Source: Tamlana flava (lineage in GTDB: Bacteria; Bacteroidota; Bacteroidia; Flavobacteriales; Flavobacteriaceae). From it: DNA of 64,000 nt. Under the pieces are notes generated by a model. That model saw only the letters and a list, made by a program, of their open reading frames with translations. It made no database searches and was not told the origin of the DNA. Where the stretch lies: positions 310,001 to 374,000 of the forward strand of contig NZ_JBGGTX010000001.1 in NCBI RefSeq assembly GCF_041287255.1, given 5' to 3'. The translations under genes were made by a program, and so were the position numbers. This document shows positions 9,482 through 17,938 of this stretch, piece by piece (position 1 is the stretch's first letter; every line of letters starts with the position of its first letter).

Positions 9482-9702
9482 TGATAAAAAAACAGCAATA
9501 ATTGAGCTTTTAAAATTTATATACGCGGAACTTAATATCACTATTTATTAAGCAAAAACAACTGATTCAATTAGGTCTTATAAAGTCAATTTTCATCTAA
9601 AATTAATACTTTATCAAAAAACATGTTAACATATTAGTAAATGTGCAATATTTCAGAAAAAACAAAGTGAATGTAGGAAAAATACATAAATAGGTTTTCT
9701 GC

Positions 9703-9736
9703 TTGTTGTTTTGTAGTATTTATGTTATTAAATTTG
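9703..9736 (+). promoter_or_regulatory. Predicted promoter for the small ORF at 9796
   Basis: TTGTTG at 9703-9708 (-33 like) and TAAATTTG at 9729-9736 (perfect TAnnTTTG -7 box), separated by 20 bases, the preferred Bacteroidota spacing. It lies 59 bp before a 54-codon reading frame in an otherwise gene-free 0.6-kb gap (9428-10015). Confidence 0.5.
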
Positions 9737-9795
9737 AGAGGACAAAAATTTTAAACTTTAATCTTTTTGCCTAAAGAACTAAAACCCAACCGCCT

Positions 9796-9960
9796 ATGAC
9801 AATAACAATTACCCTTGTTCTTTCAACACTTATTACCATTAACTTTTTATTACTTAAGTTTAGTTGTAATAAAACACCTAGAAAATCAGGAATAAATAAA
9901 AGGCCTGTTATTCTTAAATTGGAAGATCAACCTATTATTTTAGCTCCTACAGGAAGTTAA
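9796..9960 (+). CDS. Small membrane protein, 54 residues, unknown function
   Basis: A short frame starting ATG at 9796 and ending TAA at 9958-9960. It encodes an N-terminal hydrophobic helix (about residues 3-21, rich in T, I and L) followed by a basic stretch (KTPRKSGINKRP) and a short hydrophobic end. It fills part of the large gap between menB (minus) and ung (minus) and has a good promoter 59 bp upstream. Support is the promoter, the start and the clear signal-anchor character. No family is recognised. It could also be the leader of an untranslated RNA. Confidence 0.45.
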   Translation: MTITITLVLSTLITINFLLLKFSCNKTPRKSGINKRPVILKLEDQPIILAPTGS

Positions 9961-10015
9961 GATTTGGTTTAGTAAATCGATTTATATTCGCCTTTTGGCG
10001 TGTGTATTGCATTTT

Positions 10016-10681
10016 TTACCACTGAATTGGCTTTTTGCCAATAAAATTTAGCCACTTATTGGTGTTGCTGAAACTCTTGTTTCCAAACCAAAACCCTCTA
10101 TTGGCACTTAATGGTGACGGGTGGCCCGAAGTAATTATTTTATGTTTATTATTGTTTATTAAATTTGCCTTTTTCTTTGCGAAACCACCCCAAAGCAAAA
10201 ACACAACATCCTGCTTTTTACCACTGATTACTTTTATAACAGCATCTGTAAATATCTCCCAACCTTTATTTTGGTGACTTCCGGCTTCGTGGGCTCTAAC
10301 CGTTAAAGTTGCATTGAGCAATAATACCCCTTGATCTGCCCAACGCTCTAAATTTCCGGTTTTTGGATATGGAATTCCTATATCGGTTTCAATTTCCTTA
10401 AAAATATTTATTAAAGAAGGTGGATGAGCAACACCGTCATTAACCGAAAAGCATAAACCATTGGCTTGGCCATGACCGTGATAGGGATCTTGCCCAATAA
10501 TCACAACTTTTACATCCTCAAAATGACAATGGTTAAACGCATTGAATATTTGATTTCCAGGAGGAAAACATTTGTGGTCTTTGTATTCGGATTTTACAAA
10601 GTCGACTAGGTTTTTGAAATAAGGTTTATTGAATTCTTCTTCCAAATAAGGTTTCCAACTTTCGTGAATAGTGACATCCAT
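10016..10681 (-). CDS. ung: Uracil-DNA glycosylase, family 1
   Basis: Removes uracil from DNA to start base-excision repair. It has 221 residues, the usual size. The water-activating loop GQDPYHGHGQANGLCFSV carries catalytic D65. LLLNATLTVRAHEAGSHQNKGW and the minor-groove loop HPSPLSANRGFWF with the second catalytic histidine are complete. It lies 7 bp downstream of holA on the minus strand, so the two DNA-maintenance genes probably share a transcript. Confidence 0.96.
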   Translation of the reverse strand: MDVTIHESWKPYLEEEFNKPYFKNLVDFVKSEYKDHKCFPPGNQIFNAFNHCHFEDVKVVIIGQDPYHGHGQANGLCFSVNDGVAHPPSLINIFKEIETDIGIPYPKTGNLERWADQGVLLLNATLTVRAHEAGSHQNKGWEIFTDAVIKVISGKKQDVVFLLWGGFAKKKANLINNNKHKIITSGHPSPLSANRGFWFGNKSFSNTNKWLNFIGKKPIQW

Positions 10682-10688
10682 TAAAAAA

Positions 10689-11693
10689 TCAATTTAAAAT
10701 TCTAACCATAAGTTCCTTCAATAAATCACCTTGAGGCACAGCGTTTGACCCAACTCCTTTTCCCTTAACATCAAATTCCCTCAAAATAGCCACTACCTTA
10801 CTCACCTTTCTCATGGGGAAATTATGGGCAGCATTGATGTATTCATTAACAAAATACGGGTTGATTTTTAAGGCCGAAGCCACACTGCGTGGCGATTTAT
10901 CATTGAGTCCATGAAAATGGAGTAACTGTGAAAAAAAATTAAACAACAACGAAACTGTAACTACCATGGGGTTGTCTTTCGGGTTTTCAGCAAAGTAATT
11001 GATGATTTTAAAAATCTTGCTTGTGTCCCTTTCACCGATAGCTTTACGCAGTTCAAAATTATTATAATCTTTACTTATTCCTATATTTTGCTCAATATGC
11101 TCTGGTGTTATTTGTGTTCCCTCGGGCAAAATAATTTGGAGTTTCTCAAGTTCATTATTGATTTTGCTCAAATCTGTTCCTAAAAACTCAACAAGCATTT
11201 GTGCTGCCTTTGGAGAAATGGCGTATTTTTTTGGTGAAAGCACTCTGCGTATCCAATCAGCTACCTGGTTTTCATAGAGCTTTTTACTTTCGTAAACCAC
11301 CCCTGTTTTCTTCAAGGTTTTGTACAATCCCTTCCGCTTATCAATCTTTTTGTATTTGTAATTAATAACCAAAACCGTGGTAGGCTGAGGGTTTTCGGCA
11401 TATGTAGCCAATTTTTCAATGCTGCGTGACAAATCTTGCGCCTCCTTAACAATAACCACCTGATATTCTGCCATCATGGGATATCGTTTGGCATTGCTTA
11501 CAATATCTTCAACGGTTACATCACGCCCGTACAAGATTATTTGATTGAATCCGCGCTCTTCTTCTTGGAGTATGGTACTTTCAATAAAATCGGAAATCTT
11601 ATCAATATAATATGGCTCCTCACCCATTAAAAAATAGATGGGTTTTACATTCCCATTTTTTATATCGTTGACCAATTCTTTTACTTCGTCCAA
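10689..11693 (-). CDS. holA: DNA polymerase III, delta subunit
   Basis: Clamp-loader delta subunit, which opens the beta sliding clamp during replication. It has 334 residues, typical for HolA. The N-terminal KPIYFLMGEEPYYIDKI segment, the central VLVINYKYKKIDKRKGLYK region and the C-terminal collar-like domain match the family. As is normal for delta, it has no functional Walker A motif. It is followed by ung and is divergent from the HsdR_N gene. The clamp gene itself (dnaN) is about 12 kb away. Confidence 0.92.
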   Translation of the reverse strand: MDEVKELVNDIKNGNVKPIYFLMGEEPYYIDKISDFIESTILQEEERGFNQIILYGRDVTVEDIVSNAKRYPMMAEYQVVIVKEAQDLSRSIEKLATYAENPQPTTVLVINYKYKKIDKRKGLYKTLKKTGVVYESKKLYENQVADWIRRVLSPKKYAISPKAAQMLVEFLGTDLSKINNELEKLQIILPEGTQITPEHIEQNIGISKDYNNFELRKAIGERDTSKIFKIINYFAENPKDNPMVVTVSLLFNFFSQLLHFHGLNDKSPRSVASALKINPYFVNEYINAAHNFPMRKVSKVVAILREFDVKGKGVGSNAVPQGDLLKELMVRILN

Positions 11694-11817
11694 ATCGTTT
11701 AAAAAGTTTTAAAACAACAACAATATTCTTTGCAAAACATACTTGCTACGGAATTTGGTATTTGGAAATTGTTATTTATTATTTTGTGGTTAACTTTGAA
11801 AATTAAACGCATCAGTA

Positions 11818-12264
11818 TTGCAAGCACTTAATTTCCCCAAGTATTCATTTCGTTTCAAAAATAAAGAAAATAAACTTTCTATTTTTGATGACATCCGTAA
11901 AAAATTCGTGGTTTTACAACCTGAGGAATGGGTGCGTCAACATTGTTTGCTTTATTTAATTCAAGAAAAAAACTATCCAAAATCATTAATCAACGTTGAA
12001 AAGGAATTGATTATAAACAACTTGAAAAAACGTTATGATGTTGTTGTTTTTAATACGGACGGAAGCATTCATTTAATTGTTGAATGCAAAGCACCCACTA
12101 TAACCATAAACCAAGACACTTTTGATCAAGTTGCCCGTTATAATTTGGAATTGAATGCCACTTATTTGATGGTTACCAACGGATTAAATCATTATTATTG
12201 CCAAATGGATTTTAAACAAGAACGTTACCAATTTTTAAAGGACATTCCAGATTATAACTCATGA
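11818..12264 (+). CDS. HsdR N-terminal-domain protein (PD-(D/E)XK nuclease-like), stand-alone
   Basis: A 148-residue protein made only of the domain found at the N-terminus of type I restriction subunits (HSDR_N_2 type). The nuclease-like signature is visible: E at about residue 60 (NVEKELI), RYDVVVFN (D of the PD motif) and LIVECKAPT (E-x-K). The start is a TTG codon at 11818; the residues right after it (QALNFPKYSFRFK) begin this family as I know it, and no ATG lies nearby. There are no helicase, methylase or specificity genes around, so it is not a restriction system. It overlaps the next gene by 4 bp (ATGA). Role unknown. Confidence 0.75.
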   Translation: MQALNFPKYSFRFKNKENKLSIFDDIRKKFVVLQPEEWVRQHCLLYLIQEKNYPKSLINVEKELIINNLKKRYDVVVFNTDGSIHLIVECKAPTITINQDTFDQVARYNLELNATYLMVTNGLNHYYCQMDFKQERYQFLKDIPDYNS

Positions 12265-13250
12265 ATATTGCCATTGCCATACTAAATTGGAACGGAAAAA
12301 AATTACTCGAACAGTTTTTGCCTTCTGTGGTCACATATTCTAGAGAAGCCAAGGTTTATGTGATTGATAATGCTTCATCGGACGATTCAGTTACCTTTGT
12401 AAATGCAAATTTTCCCGATGTTAAAGTAATTCAAAACACAGAAAATGGCGGCTATTCCAAAGGCTACAATGACGGCTTGAAGCAAATTGAAGCAGATATT
12501 TATTGCCTTTTGAATAGTGATGTTGAAGTAACAGAAAATTGGCTTACTCCAATCATTGAAGCGTTTAATAAATTCCCTGATACAGCCATAATTCAACCAA
12601 AATTACTAGATTTTAAGAACCGAGATTATTTTGAATACGCAGGTGCCGCTGGAGGTTTTATAGACAAATATGGCTATCCCTATTGCAGGGGAAGAATTTT
12701 TAATTCCATAGAAAAGGATTTGGGTCAATACAATGATGTTGCCGAAATATTTTGGGCATCGGGTGCTTGCTTCTTTATTAGAAGTAAAGTGTTTCAAGAA
12801 CTAAAAGGTTTGGATGAAGATTTTTTTGCCCATATGGAAGAGATTGACCTATGCTGGCGGGCAAAAAATATGGGATATTCCATTAAATATGTTAGCGATT
12901 CTAAAGTTTACCATGTTGGAGGTGCCACACTCAGCAATTCCAATCCGAAAAAAACATATCTAAATTTTAGAAATAGTCTATTTATACTTACCAAAAACGG
13001 AAAAGGGATTTTATTTGGAAAAATATTAACCCGACTGATTTTAGATGGCATTGCCGGAGTGAAATTTCTTCTGGAATTGAAACCTGAACATACACTGGCC
13101 ATAGTCAAAGCCCATCTAAGTTTCTATTTCCATTTTAATCACTTGGTAAAACAGCGAAGATTGGTCAAAAAGAAAATAAATTATTACAAAAAACCATCTA
13201 TTGTCATTGATTATTTCGTAAATAAAAAAACTAATTACAAAAGTTTATAA
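12261..13250 (+). CDS. Glycosyltransferase family 2
   Basis: A 329-residue GT-A type glycosyltransferase, probably adding a sugar (often rhamnose-like) to a surface polysaccharide or lipid. It opens with IAIAILNWNGKKLLEQF, has the nucleotide-binding VYVIDNASSDDS segment (about 30-41), a DxD-like LLNSDVEV near 78-85, and the FFAHMEEIDLCWRAK acceptor-site segment typical of rhamnosyltransferase-like GT2 enzymes. The start codon overlaps the preceding HsdR_N gene, so both are translated from one message. No other polysaccharide genes are near. Substrate unknown. Confidence 0.85.
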   Translation: MNIAIAILNWNGKKLLEQFLPSVVTYSREAKVYVIDNASSDDSVTFVNANFPDVKVIQNTENGGYSKGYNDGLKQIEADIYCLLNSDVEVTENWLTPIIEAFNKFPDTAIIQPKLLDFKNRDYFEYAGAAGGFIDKYGYPYCRGRIFNSIEKDLGQYNDVAEIFWASGACFFIRSKVFQELKGLDEDFFAHMEEIDLCWRAKNMGYSIKYVSDSKVYHVGGATLSNSNPKKTYLNFRNSLFILTKNGKGILFGKILTRLILDGIAGVKFLLELKPEHTLAIVKAHLSFYFHFNHLVKQRRLVKKKINYYKKPSIVIDYFVNKKTNYKSL

Positions 13251-13299
13251 ATAGTTAGTAAAAGTTTTGTTAAAATGTTAAAAACGGCTGATTTTTATA

Positions 13300-13307
13300 T
13301 ATTTTTG
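13300..13307 (+). promoter_or_regulatory. Candidate -7 box of the OmpA-family gene
   Basis: TATTTTTG matches TAnnTTTG, 39 bp ahead of the ATG. No TTG lies at the expected -33 distance, so this is only a half match. Confidence 0.3.
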
Positions 13308-13346
13308 TTCTAGCAATTAACAAGAAAAATTAATCCTTAAACAATT

Positions 13347-14183
13347 ATGAAAAAAGTTTTATTACTTGGTGTATCTTCAATGATATTACTAAGTTCATGT
13401 GTATCTAAAAAATTATATACCGACCTTCAAGCTAAACAAAAAGAAACTCAAGATTTATTAAACTCAGCAACCGTAAAATTAAACGCTTGTTTAGAAGATA
13501 GAGCTTCTGCAACTGCCAGAGTTACAGCTTTGGAAGACCAAGTAGCTACATTGAAAAATTATAATGAAAACCTTCAAGTTTTATCCGCAAAAGGTGCTTC
13601 AAACGTTGAAAAAACATTAGAGAGTATCAAAGAAAAAGATTTAAAAATCACTCGTTTACAAGATGCCCTTACCAAAAAGGACAGTGTTACTTTAGCACTT
13701 GTAACAAGTTTAAAACGTGAAGTTGGAATTAACGACCCAGACATTGAAGTTAATGTTGAAAAAGGTGTTGTATTCATTTCAATTGCTGATAAATTATTGT
13801 TCCAAAGTGGAAGCTACAATGTAACTTCAAGAGCTAAAGAAGTTCTTGCCAAAGTTGCCAAAGTTGTAAACAGCAAACCTGATTTTGAATGTATGGTAGA
13901 AAGCCATACAGACAATGTTCCTTACAACAAACCTCCTTTATTAGATAATTGGGATTTAAGTGTTAAGCGCGCTACTTCAGTTGTAAGAGTTTTAGAAGAA
14001 TTGAGCGTAAACCCTGCACAATTGATTGCTGCCGGACGTGCTGATTATGTGCCATTGGTAGATAACAATACTGCTGAAAACAGAGCAAAAAACAGACGTA
14101 CTCGCATTGTTGTGCTTCCAAAAATCGATCAGTTCTATGACATGATTGAAAAAGAAATGAAAAATTTAGAAGCAGGCAAATAA
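13347..14183 (+). CDS. OmpA-family outer-membrane lipoprotein
   Basis: A 278-residue lipoprotein that probably ties the outer membrane to peptidoglycan. It has a lipoprotein signal with Cys18 (ILLSSC), a long coiled-coil-like helical stretch rich in A, K, E and Q (about 20-130), then an OmpA C-terminal peptidoglycan-binding domain (about 150-265) with LLFQSGSYNVTSRAKEVL, ESHTDNVP, NWDLSVKRA and NRRTRIVV motifs. Codon choice is noticeably skewed to A/T-ending codons, and the gene has its own putative promoter and terminator, as expected for an abundant envelope protein. Confidence 0.92.
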   Translation: MKKVLLLGVSSMILLSSCVSKKLYTDLQAKQKETQDLLNSATVKLNACLEDRASATARVTALEDQVATLKNYNENLQVLSAKGASNVEKTLESIKEKDLKITRLQDALTKKDSVTLALVTSLKREVGINDPDIEVNVEKGVVFISIADKLLFQSGSYNVTSRAKEVLAKVAKVVNSKPDFECMVESHTDNVPYNKPPLLDNWDLSVKRATSVVRVLEELSVNPAQLIAAGRADYVPLVDNNTAENRAKNRRTRIVVLPKIDQFYDMIEKEMKNLEAGK

Positions 14184-14205
14184 TCTGTGTTCTAATTATA
14201 GAATT

Positions 14206-14232
14206 AAGCCCAATCAAAAGATTGGGCTTTTT
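14206..14232 (+). terminator. Rho-independent terminator of the OmpA-family gene
   Basis: AAGCCCAATC (14206-14215), loop AAAA, GATTGGGCTT (14220-14229), then T residues. Perfect 10-bp stem 23 bp after the stop codon. Confidence 0.85.
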
Positions 14233-14270
14233 CATTTACTACATCTCAAAGTCCATAATAATACAAAATC

Positions 14271-15047
14271 ATGGTATCAAATAGCACCCTAAAACTCCTG
14301 TTTATTTCTACTGCTTTATTAGCTAATATGAATTGCAAGAAAGTCGCAGAATCTAAACCAGATGGGTTCATTAATATCTTTAATGGCAAGAATCTTGAAA
14401 ATTGGGAAGGAGACCCAACCTATTGGCGTGTACAAAATGGTATTTTAGTTGGAGAAATAATCCCGGAAACGCTGCTTAAAAGAAACACGTTTATTATTTG
14501 GAAAGGTGGCGCACCATCAAATTTTGAATTGAAATTAGACTTTAAAATTTCCGATAAAGGAAACAGTGGCATCAATTACAGAAGTTCGTTAATTGACACG
14601 TTACCTTTTGCATTAAAAGGCTATCAAGGTGATATTGACGGTAGTAACCGATACACGGGTATGAATTACGAAGAACGCGGACGCACAACATTGGCGCCTC
14701 GCGGCCAAAAGGTCATTGTTAATTCCCAGCCCAACCCAGAAAGTGAAAACTCGTTAAAAAACAATATTGTGAGCAATGCGTGGCAAAGTTCGGAGATTCT
14801 GGCATCTTTGGGAAACCAAGATAGTCTTTTAAATTATATAAAAGACAACGATTGGAACACCTTTCACATTATTGCAAAAAACAACAGATTGCAGCATTTT
14901 GTTAACGGAAAGCTTATGAGTGATGTTACAGATAACGATAGCTTAAACCGAAAGCAATCAGGATTCATTGGCGTACAGGTGCATACGGGGCCACCAATGA
15001 AAGTTGAATTTAAAAACATTCAACTTAAAACCTTGAATTCTGAATAA
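14271..15047 (+). CDS. DUF1080 (3-keto-disaccharide hydrolase-like) secreted protein
   Basis: A 258-residue exported protein with a jelly-roll (concanavalin-like) DUF1080 domain. Members are annotated as 3-keto-disaccharide hydrolases or sugar-binding proteins. After a signal peptide ending near Cys22 (a weak lipobox, ANMNC) come the family hallmarks: FNGKNLENWEGDPTYWRV, FELKLDFKI, GNSGINYRSS, WNTFHIIAKNN, VNGKLM and GFIGVQVH. It is monocistronic, flanked by a terminator upstream and an 84-bp gap downstream. Enzyme activity cannot be confirmed from the sequence. Confidence 0.8.
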   Translation: MVSNSTLKLLFISTALLANMNCKKVAESKPDGFINIFNGKNLENWEGDPTYWRVQNGILVGEIIPETLLKRNTFIIWKGGAPSNFELKLDFKISDKGNSGINYRSSLIDTLPFALKGYQGDIDGSNRYTGMNYEERGRTTLAPRGQKVIVNSQPNPESENSLKNNIVSNAWQSSEILASLGNQDSLLNYIKDNDWNTFHIIAKNNRLQHFVNGKLMSDVTDNDSLNRKQSGFIGVQVHTGPPMKVEFKNIQLKTLNSE

Positions 15048-15131
15048 CAAAAAAAATCCATATAAACTGATAAAAATTAGGTTTTATGAATTCTTCATTA
15101 TTTAATTTTAAAGCTTAAAAAAACTAACATA

Positions 15132-15923
15132 ATGAGTACCAAATCCCTCACTTTATTGGCTTGTGGCTTGTTATTGGCTTCATCTTGTAAAAACGAGAAA
15201 AGCGAAACCATAACCACCCACGAACAGACGGAACATGAACAACATTGGAGTTATTCTGGAGAAACATCGCCTGAGCATTGGGTTGAAATTGAAAAAAATT
15301 CCAATTGCGATGGAAAACACCAATCACCCATAAACATTATTCATAAAGATACAGATTCTTCGGCTACCAAAACCGATTTAAAAATACTGTATACACCTAC
15401 AACACTTATCAGTAAGGTTGAAAACAATGGGCATTCCATACAGTTTGATTTTGAAACTGGTGATTCCATCAACTACAAAAACGAAACCTTTTACCTCAAG
15501 CAAATTCATTTTCATGAGCCTTCGGAGCATCGCATCAACGGTATCATCTACCCTATTGAAATGCATTTGGTACACCTCAGTAAATTAGGTAAAATCACCG
15601 TTTTGGGCATTTTGGGTGAAGAAGGTGACGACAGTGAGTTGTTCGAGTTTTTCGATAGCTTTTTACCCATTGAAAACGGAGCCAATAAAGACATTCACCA
15701 CAACATAGATTTGTCTTCCCTTTTTAAGGGCAACAATAATTTTTACTCTTACAATGGCTCGTTAACCACCCCACCATGCAGTGAAAATGTTAATTGGGTG
15801 GTTTTTGAACAACCCATTGTACTTTCGGTTGAAGAGGTAGTAAAACTTAAAAACAACATGCCATTAAACAACTACCGTAACGAACAACCCTTAAACGACC
15901 GGGTGGTAACCTTAAATTATTAG
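15132..15923 (+). CDS. Alpha-type carbonic anhydrase, lipoprotein
   Basis: Zinc enzyme that interconverts CO2 and bicarbonate, located in the periplasm or on the outer membrane. It has 263 residues. A clean lipoprotein signal (LLLASSC) is followed by a His/Glu-rich linker and the full alpha-CA domain: HWSY, the substrate-fold signature QSPINI, the three zinc histidines in QIHFHEPSEH and EMHLVHL, and the active-site wall YNGSLTTPPCSENVNW. It lies 6 bp upstream of a HAD phosphatase gene and probably shares its transcript. Confidence 0.93.
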   Translation: MSTKSLTLLACGLLLASSCKNEKSETITTHEQTEHEQHWSYSGETSPEHWVEIEKNSNCDGKHQSPINIIHKDTDSSATKTDLKILYTPTTLISKVENNGHSIQFDFETGDSINYKNETFYLKQIHFHEPSEHRINGIIYPIEMHLVHLSKLGKITVLGILGEEGDDSELFEFFDSFLPIENGANKDIHHNIDLSSLFKGNNNFYSYNGSLTTPPCSENVNWVVFEQPIVLSVEEVVKLKNNMPLNNYRNEQPLNDRVVTLNY

Positions 15924-15929
15924 TGCAAT

Positions 15930-16577
15930 ATGGGTTATAAAGCCGTAATTTTTGATTTAGATGGCACATTGGTAAATTCAATTGAAGATATAGCCAATGC
16001 CATGAATACCGTGCTACAAAGCTACAATTACCCAACGCATAGTTATGAAACCTATAAACAATTTGTCGGTAGCGGTATAAAACGCTTGGTCGTAAGGGCT
16101 TTACCAGAAAACCAGCGCGAGGAAGCACAAATTGAGACTGTTTTTAATGAAATGATGAGTATTTACAGTACCCAATGCACGCAAAAAACCAAGCCTTACG
16201 ATGGCATTATAGACCTGTTAAACCACCTGAAAACCGAAAACATAAAACTAGCCGTACTCTCCAACAAAACAGACCAACTGACCAAAAAAATAGTTTTGGC
16301 ACTGTTTCCAAATTATTTTGAAGCTGTTGAAGGATTGAGCAATGAGGCACACAAAAAACCCAACCCAAAAAAAGCGGTGGAAATTAGCAAAACCTTATAT
16401 CTTCCGCCTGAAGCAGTCATATTTGTAGGAGACACCGCTATAGATATCCAAACCGCACAAAACGCCAAAATGCTTGCCGTTGGTGTGTCTTGGGGTTTTA
16501 GGGATAAAACCGAATTAATTGAAAGCGGTGCGAAACATATACTAAAGCACCCATTGGAGCTGATGGATTTGTTGTAA
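15930..16577 (+). CDS. HAD-superfamily hydrolase, phosphoglycolate phosphatase-like
   Basis: Soluble phosphatase of 215 residues with all four HAD motifs: IFDLDGTLVNS (nucleophile D9 and acid D11), AVLSNKTD (motif II), the lysine in HKKPNPKKAV (motif III) and FVGDTAIDIQTA (motif IV). The helical cap after motif I places it in the Gph/PGP subfamily. Paired with carbonic anhydrase, a role in clearing 2-phosphoglycolate is possible, but HAD substrates cannot be set from sequence. It is the last gene before a strong bidirectional terminator. Confidence 0.85.
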   Translation: MGYKAVIFDLDGTLVNSIEDIANAMNTVLQSYNYPTHSYETYKQFVGSGIKRLVVRALPENQREEAQIETVFNEMMSIYSTQCTQKTKPYDGIIDLLNHLKTENIKLAVLSNKTDQLTKKIVLALFPNYFEAVEGLSNEAHKKPNPKKAVEISKTLYLPPEAVIFVGDTAIDIQTAQNAKMLAVGVSWGFRDKTELIESGAKHILKHPLELMDLL

Positions 16578-16775
16578 TTATCTTTAAAACCAAACTATTA
16601 ACTTTTAAAAAGTTGACAACTTTTATTTTTTATATATGCCGTAATTATTTACTTTTTGATTTTAAAAATATAACTTCGCTTACATGTGCTGAACTTGTTT
16701 GAGTATCGACTGATATAAGTCATTAAAACGACGCATATCATAACGATAAGCCCACCTTAAAATCAACATAATAAT

Positions 16776-16806
16776 AAAAGGCTTTACAAAATGTAAAGCC
16801 TTTTTT
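16776..16806. terminator. Bidirectional terminator between HAD gene and purC
   Basis: AAAAGGCTTTACA (16776-16788) and TGTAAAGCCTTTT (16792-16804) form a perfect 13-bp stem, A-rich on the left and T-rich on the right, between two convergent genes. The rest of 16578-16775 shows no reading frame or clear signal. Confidence 0.9.
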
Positions 16807-16823
16807 AATCATATCATTTATTT

Positions 16824-17774
16824 TTACTTTTTCAAATAAGCCAAAACATTAGCTTCAATACGTTCTTGAATGTTACTAACATCGGCTTTAATAAAAGTTT
16901 CGCCTGTAATATTTTCGTAAAGCTCTATATAGCGCTCGCTAACGGTCTCAACGTATTCGTCATTCATAAAAGGCACAGTTTGCCCTTTTAATCCTTGAAA
17001 GTTATTGCTAATTAGCCATTGGCGCACAAACTCTTTACTCAACTGCTTTTGTGGCTCGCCTTTTTGTTGGCGTTCTTTATAACCATCGGAATAAAAATAC
17101 CTTGACGAATCTGGGGTGTGTATCTCGTCAATCAATACAATTTTTCCATCTTTAGTTTTTCCGAATTCGTATTTGGTATCTACCAAAATCAAGCCTCGTG
17201 CCGCTGCAATTTCAGTGCCGCGCTTAAAGAGTTTTTTGGTATAATCTTCCAAGATTTCATAATCCTCCTTTGAAACAATACCCCGTTTTAAAATATCTTC
17301 TCGGGAAATATCTTCGTCGTGGTCGCCCATTTCGGCTTTAGTGGCCGGTGTTATGATTGGTTCTGGAAAAGCATCATTTTCTTTCATACCTTCTGGCATA
17401 GGCACACCGCAAAGCATACGTTTTCCTGCTTTGTACTCGCGAGCAGCATGACCGCTTATATACCCACGAATCACCATTTCTACCTTAAAAGGCTCGCATA
17501 AATGCCCAACGGCCACATTGGGGTCTGGAGTGGCGGTCAACCAATTCGGAACCAAATCTTCGGTGGCTGCCATCATTTTGGTTGCAATTTGGTTGAGTAT
17601 TTGCCCTTTGTATGGAATACCTTTTGGCATAACAACGTCAAAGGCTGAAAGCCTGTCGGTGGCTATCATCACCAATTGTTCATCATTTATGTTATAAACT
17701 TCCCTTACCTTTCCTTTATAAACACTTTTTTGCCCTGGAAAATTGAAATTGGTATCGATTATGGTATTACTCAT
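16824..17774 (-). CDS. purC: Phosphoribosylaminoimidazole-succinocarboxamide synthase
   Basis: SAICAR synthase, an ATP-dependent step of purine synthesis joining aspartate to CAIR. At 316 residues it is the longer form, as in yeast and Bacteroidota, rather than the ~240-residue E. coli form. Signatures seen: GKVREVYNI (nucleotide-binding start), TDRLSAFDVVMP, EMVIRGYISGHAAREYKAG and LILVDTKYEFGK with LIDEIHTPDSSRYF. It stands alone, separated from phoH by 164 bp. Confidence 0.96.
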   Translation of the reverse strand: MSNTIIDTNFNFPGQKSVYKGKVREVYNINDEQLVMIATDRLSAFDVVMPKGIPYKGQILNQIATKMMAATEDLVPNWLTATPDPNVAVGHLCEPFKVEMVIRGYISGHAAREYKAGKRMLCGVPMPEGMKENDAFPEPIITPATKAEMGDHDEDISREDILKRGIVSKEDYEILEDYTKKLFKRGTEIAAARGLILVDTKYEFGKTKDGKIVLIDEIHTPDSSRYFYSDGYKERQQKGEPQKQLSKEFVRQWLISNNFQGLKGQTVPFMNDEYVETVSERYIELYENITGETFIKADVSNIQERIEANVLAYLKK

Positions 17775-17820
17775 TTTGATTTTCGAAATTCGATTTTCGA
17801 TTTTTGATTTCTTATCGTCA

Positions 17821-17836
17821 TTACGCTTTAGCGTAA
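17821..17836. repeat. Small hairpin upstream of purC
   Basis: TTACGC-TTTA-GCGTAA, a perfect 6-bp stem in the purC-phoH gap. It could be part of a terminator of phoH or a 5' leader structure of purC. Confidence 0.35.
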
Positions 17837-17865
17837 ACCTCGAAATTATTTTATTTTTTGAAAGA

Positions 17866-17890
17866 CCCTTCGACTCCGCTCAGGGTGACA
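17866..17890. repeat. Interspersed-repeat-like intergenic motif
   Basis: The stretch starting CCCTTCGACTCCGCTCAGGG is far more GC-rich than its surroundings and is partly palindromic (CCCT/AGGG ends). From memory, near-identical strings recur between genes in many bacterial genomes. It is reported as a probable short interspersed repeat; only one copy is seen here. Confidence 0.45.
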
Positions 17891-17938
17891 TCAATTTGTA
17901 ATTTAACTGTTTACCGCAACTGAAAACTATAAACTAAA

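Noticed and set aside
11818..12264. Type I restriction-modification system
   Set aside because: Only the N-terminal domain is present; there is no helicase part, hsdM or hsdS nearby.
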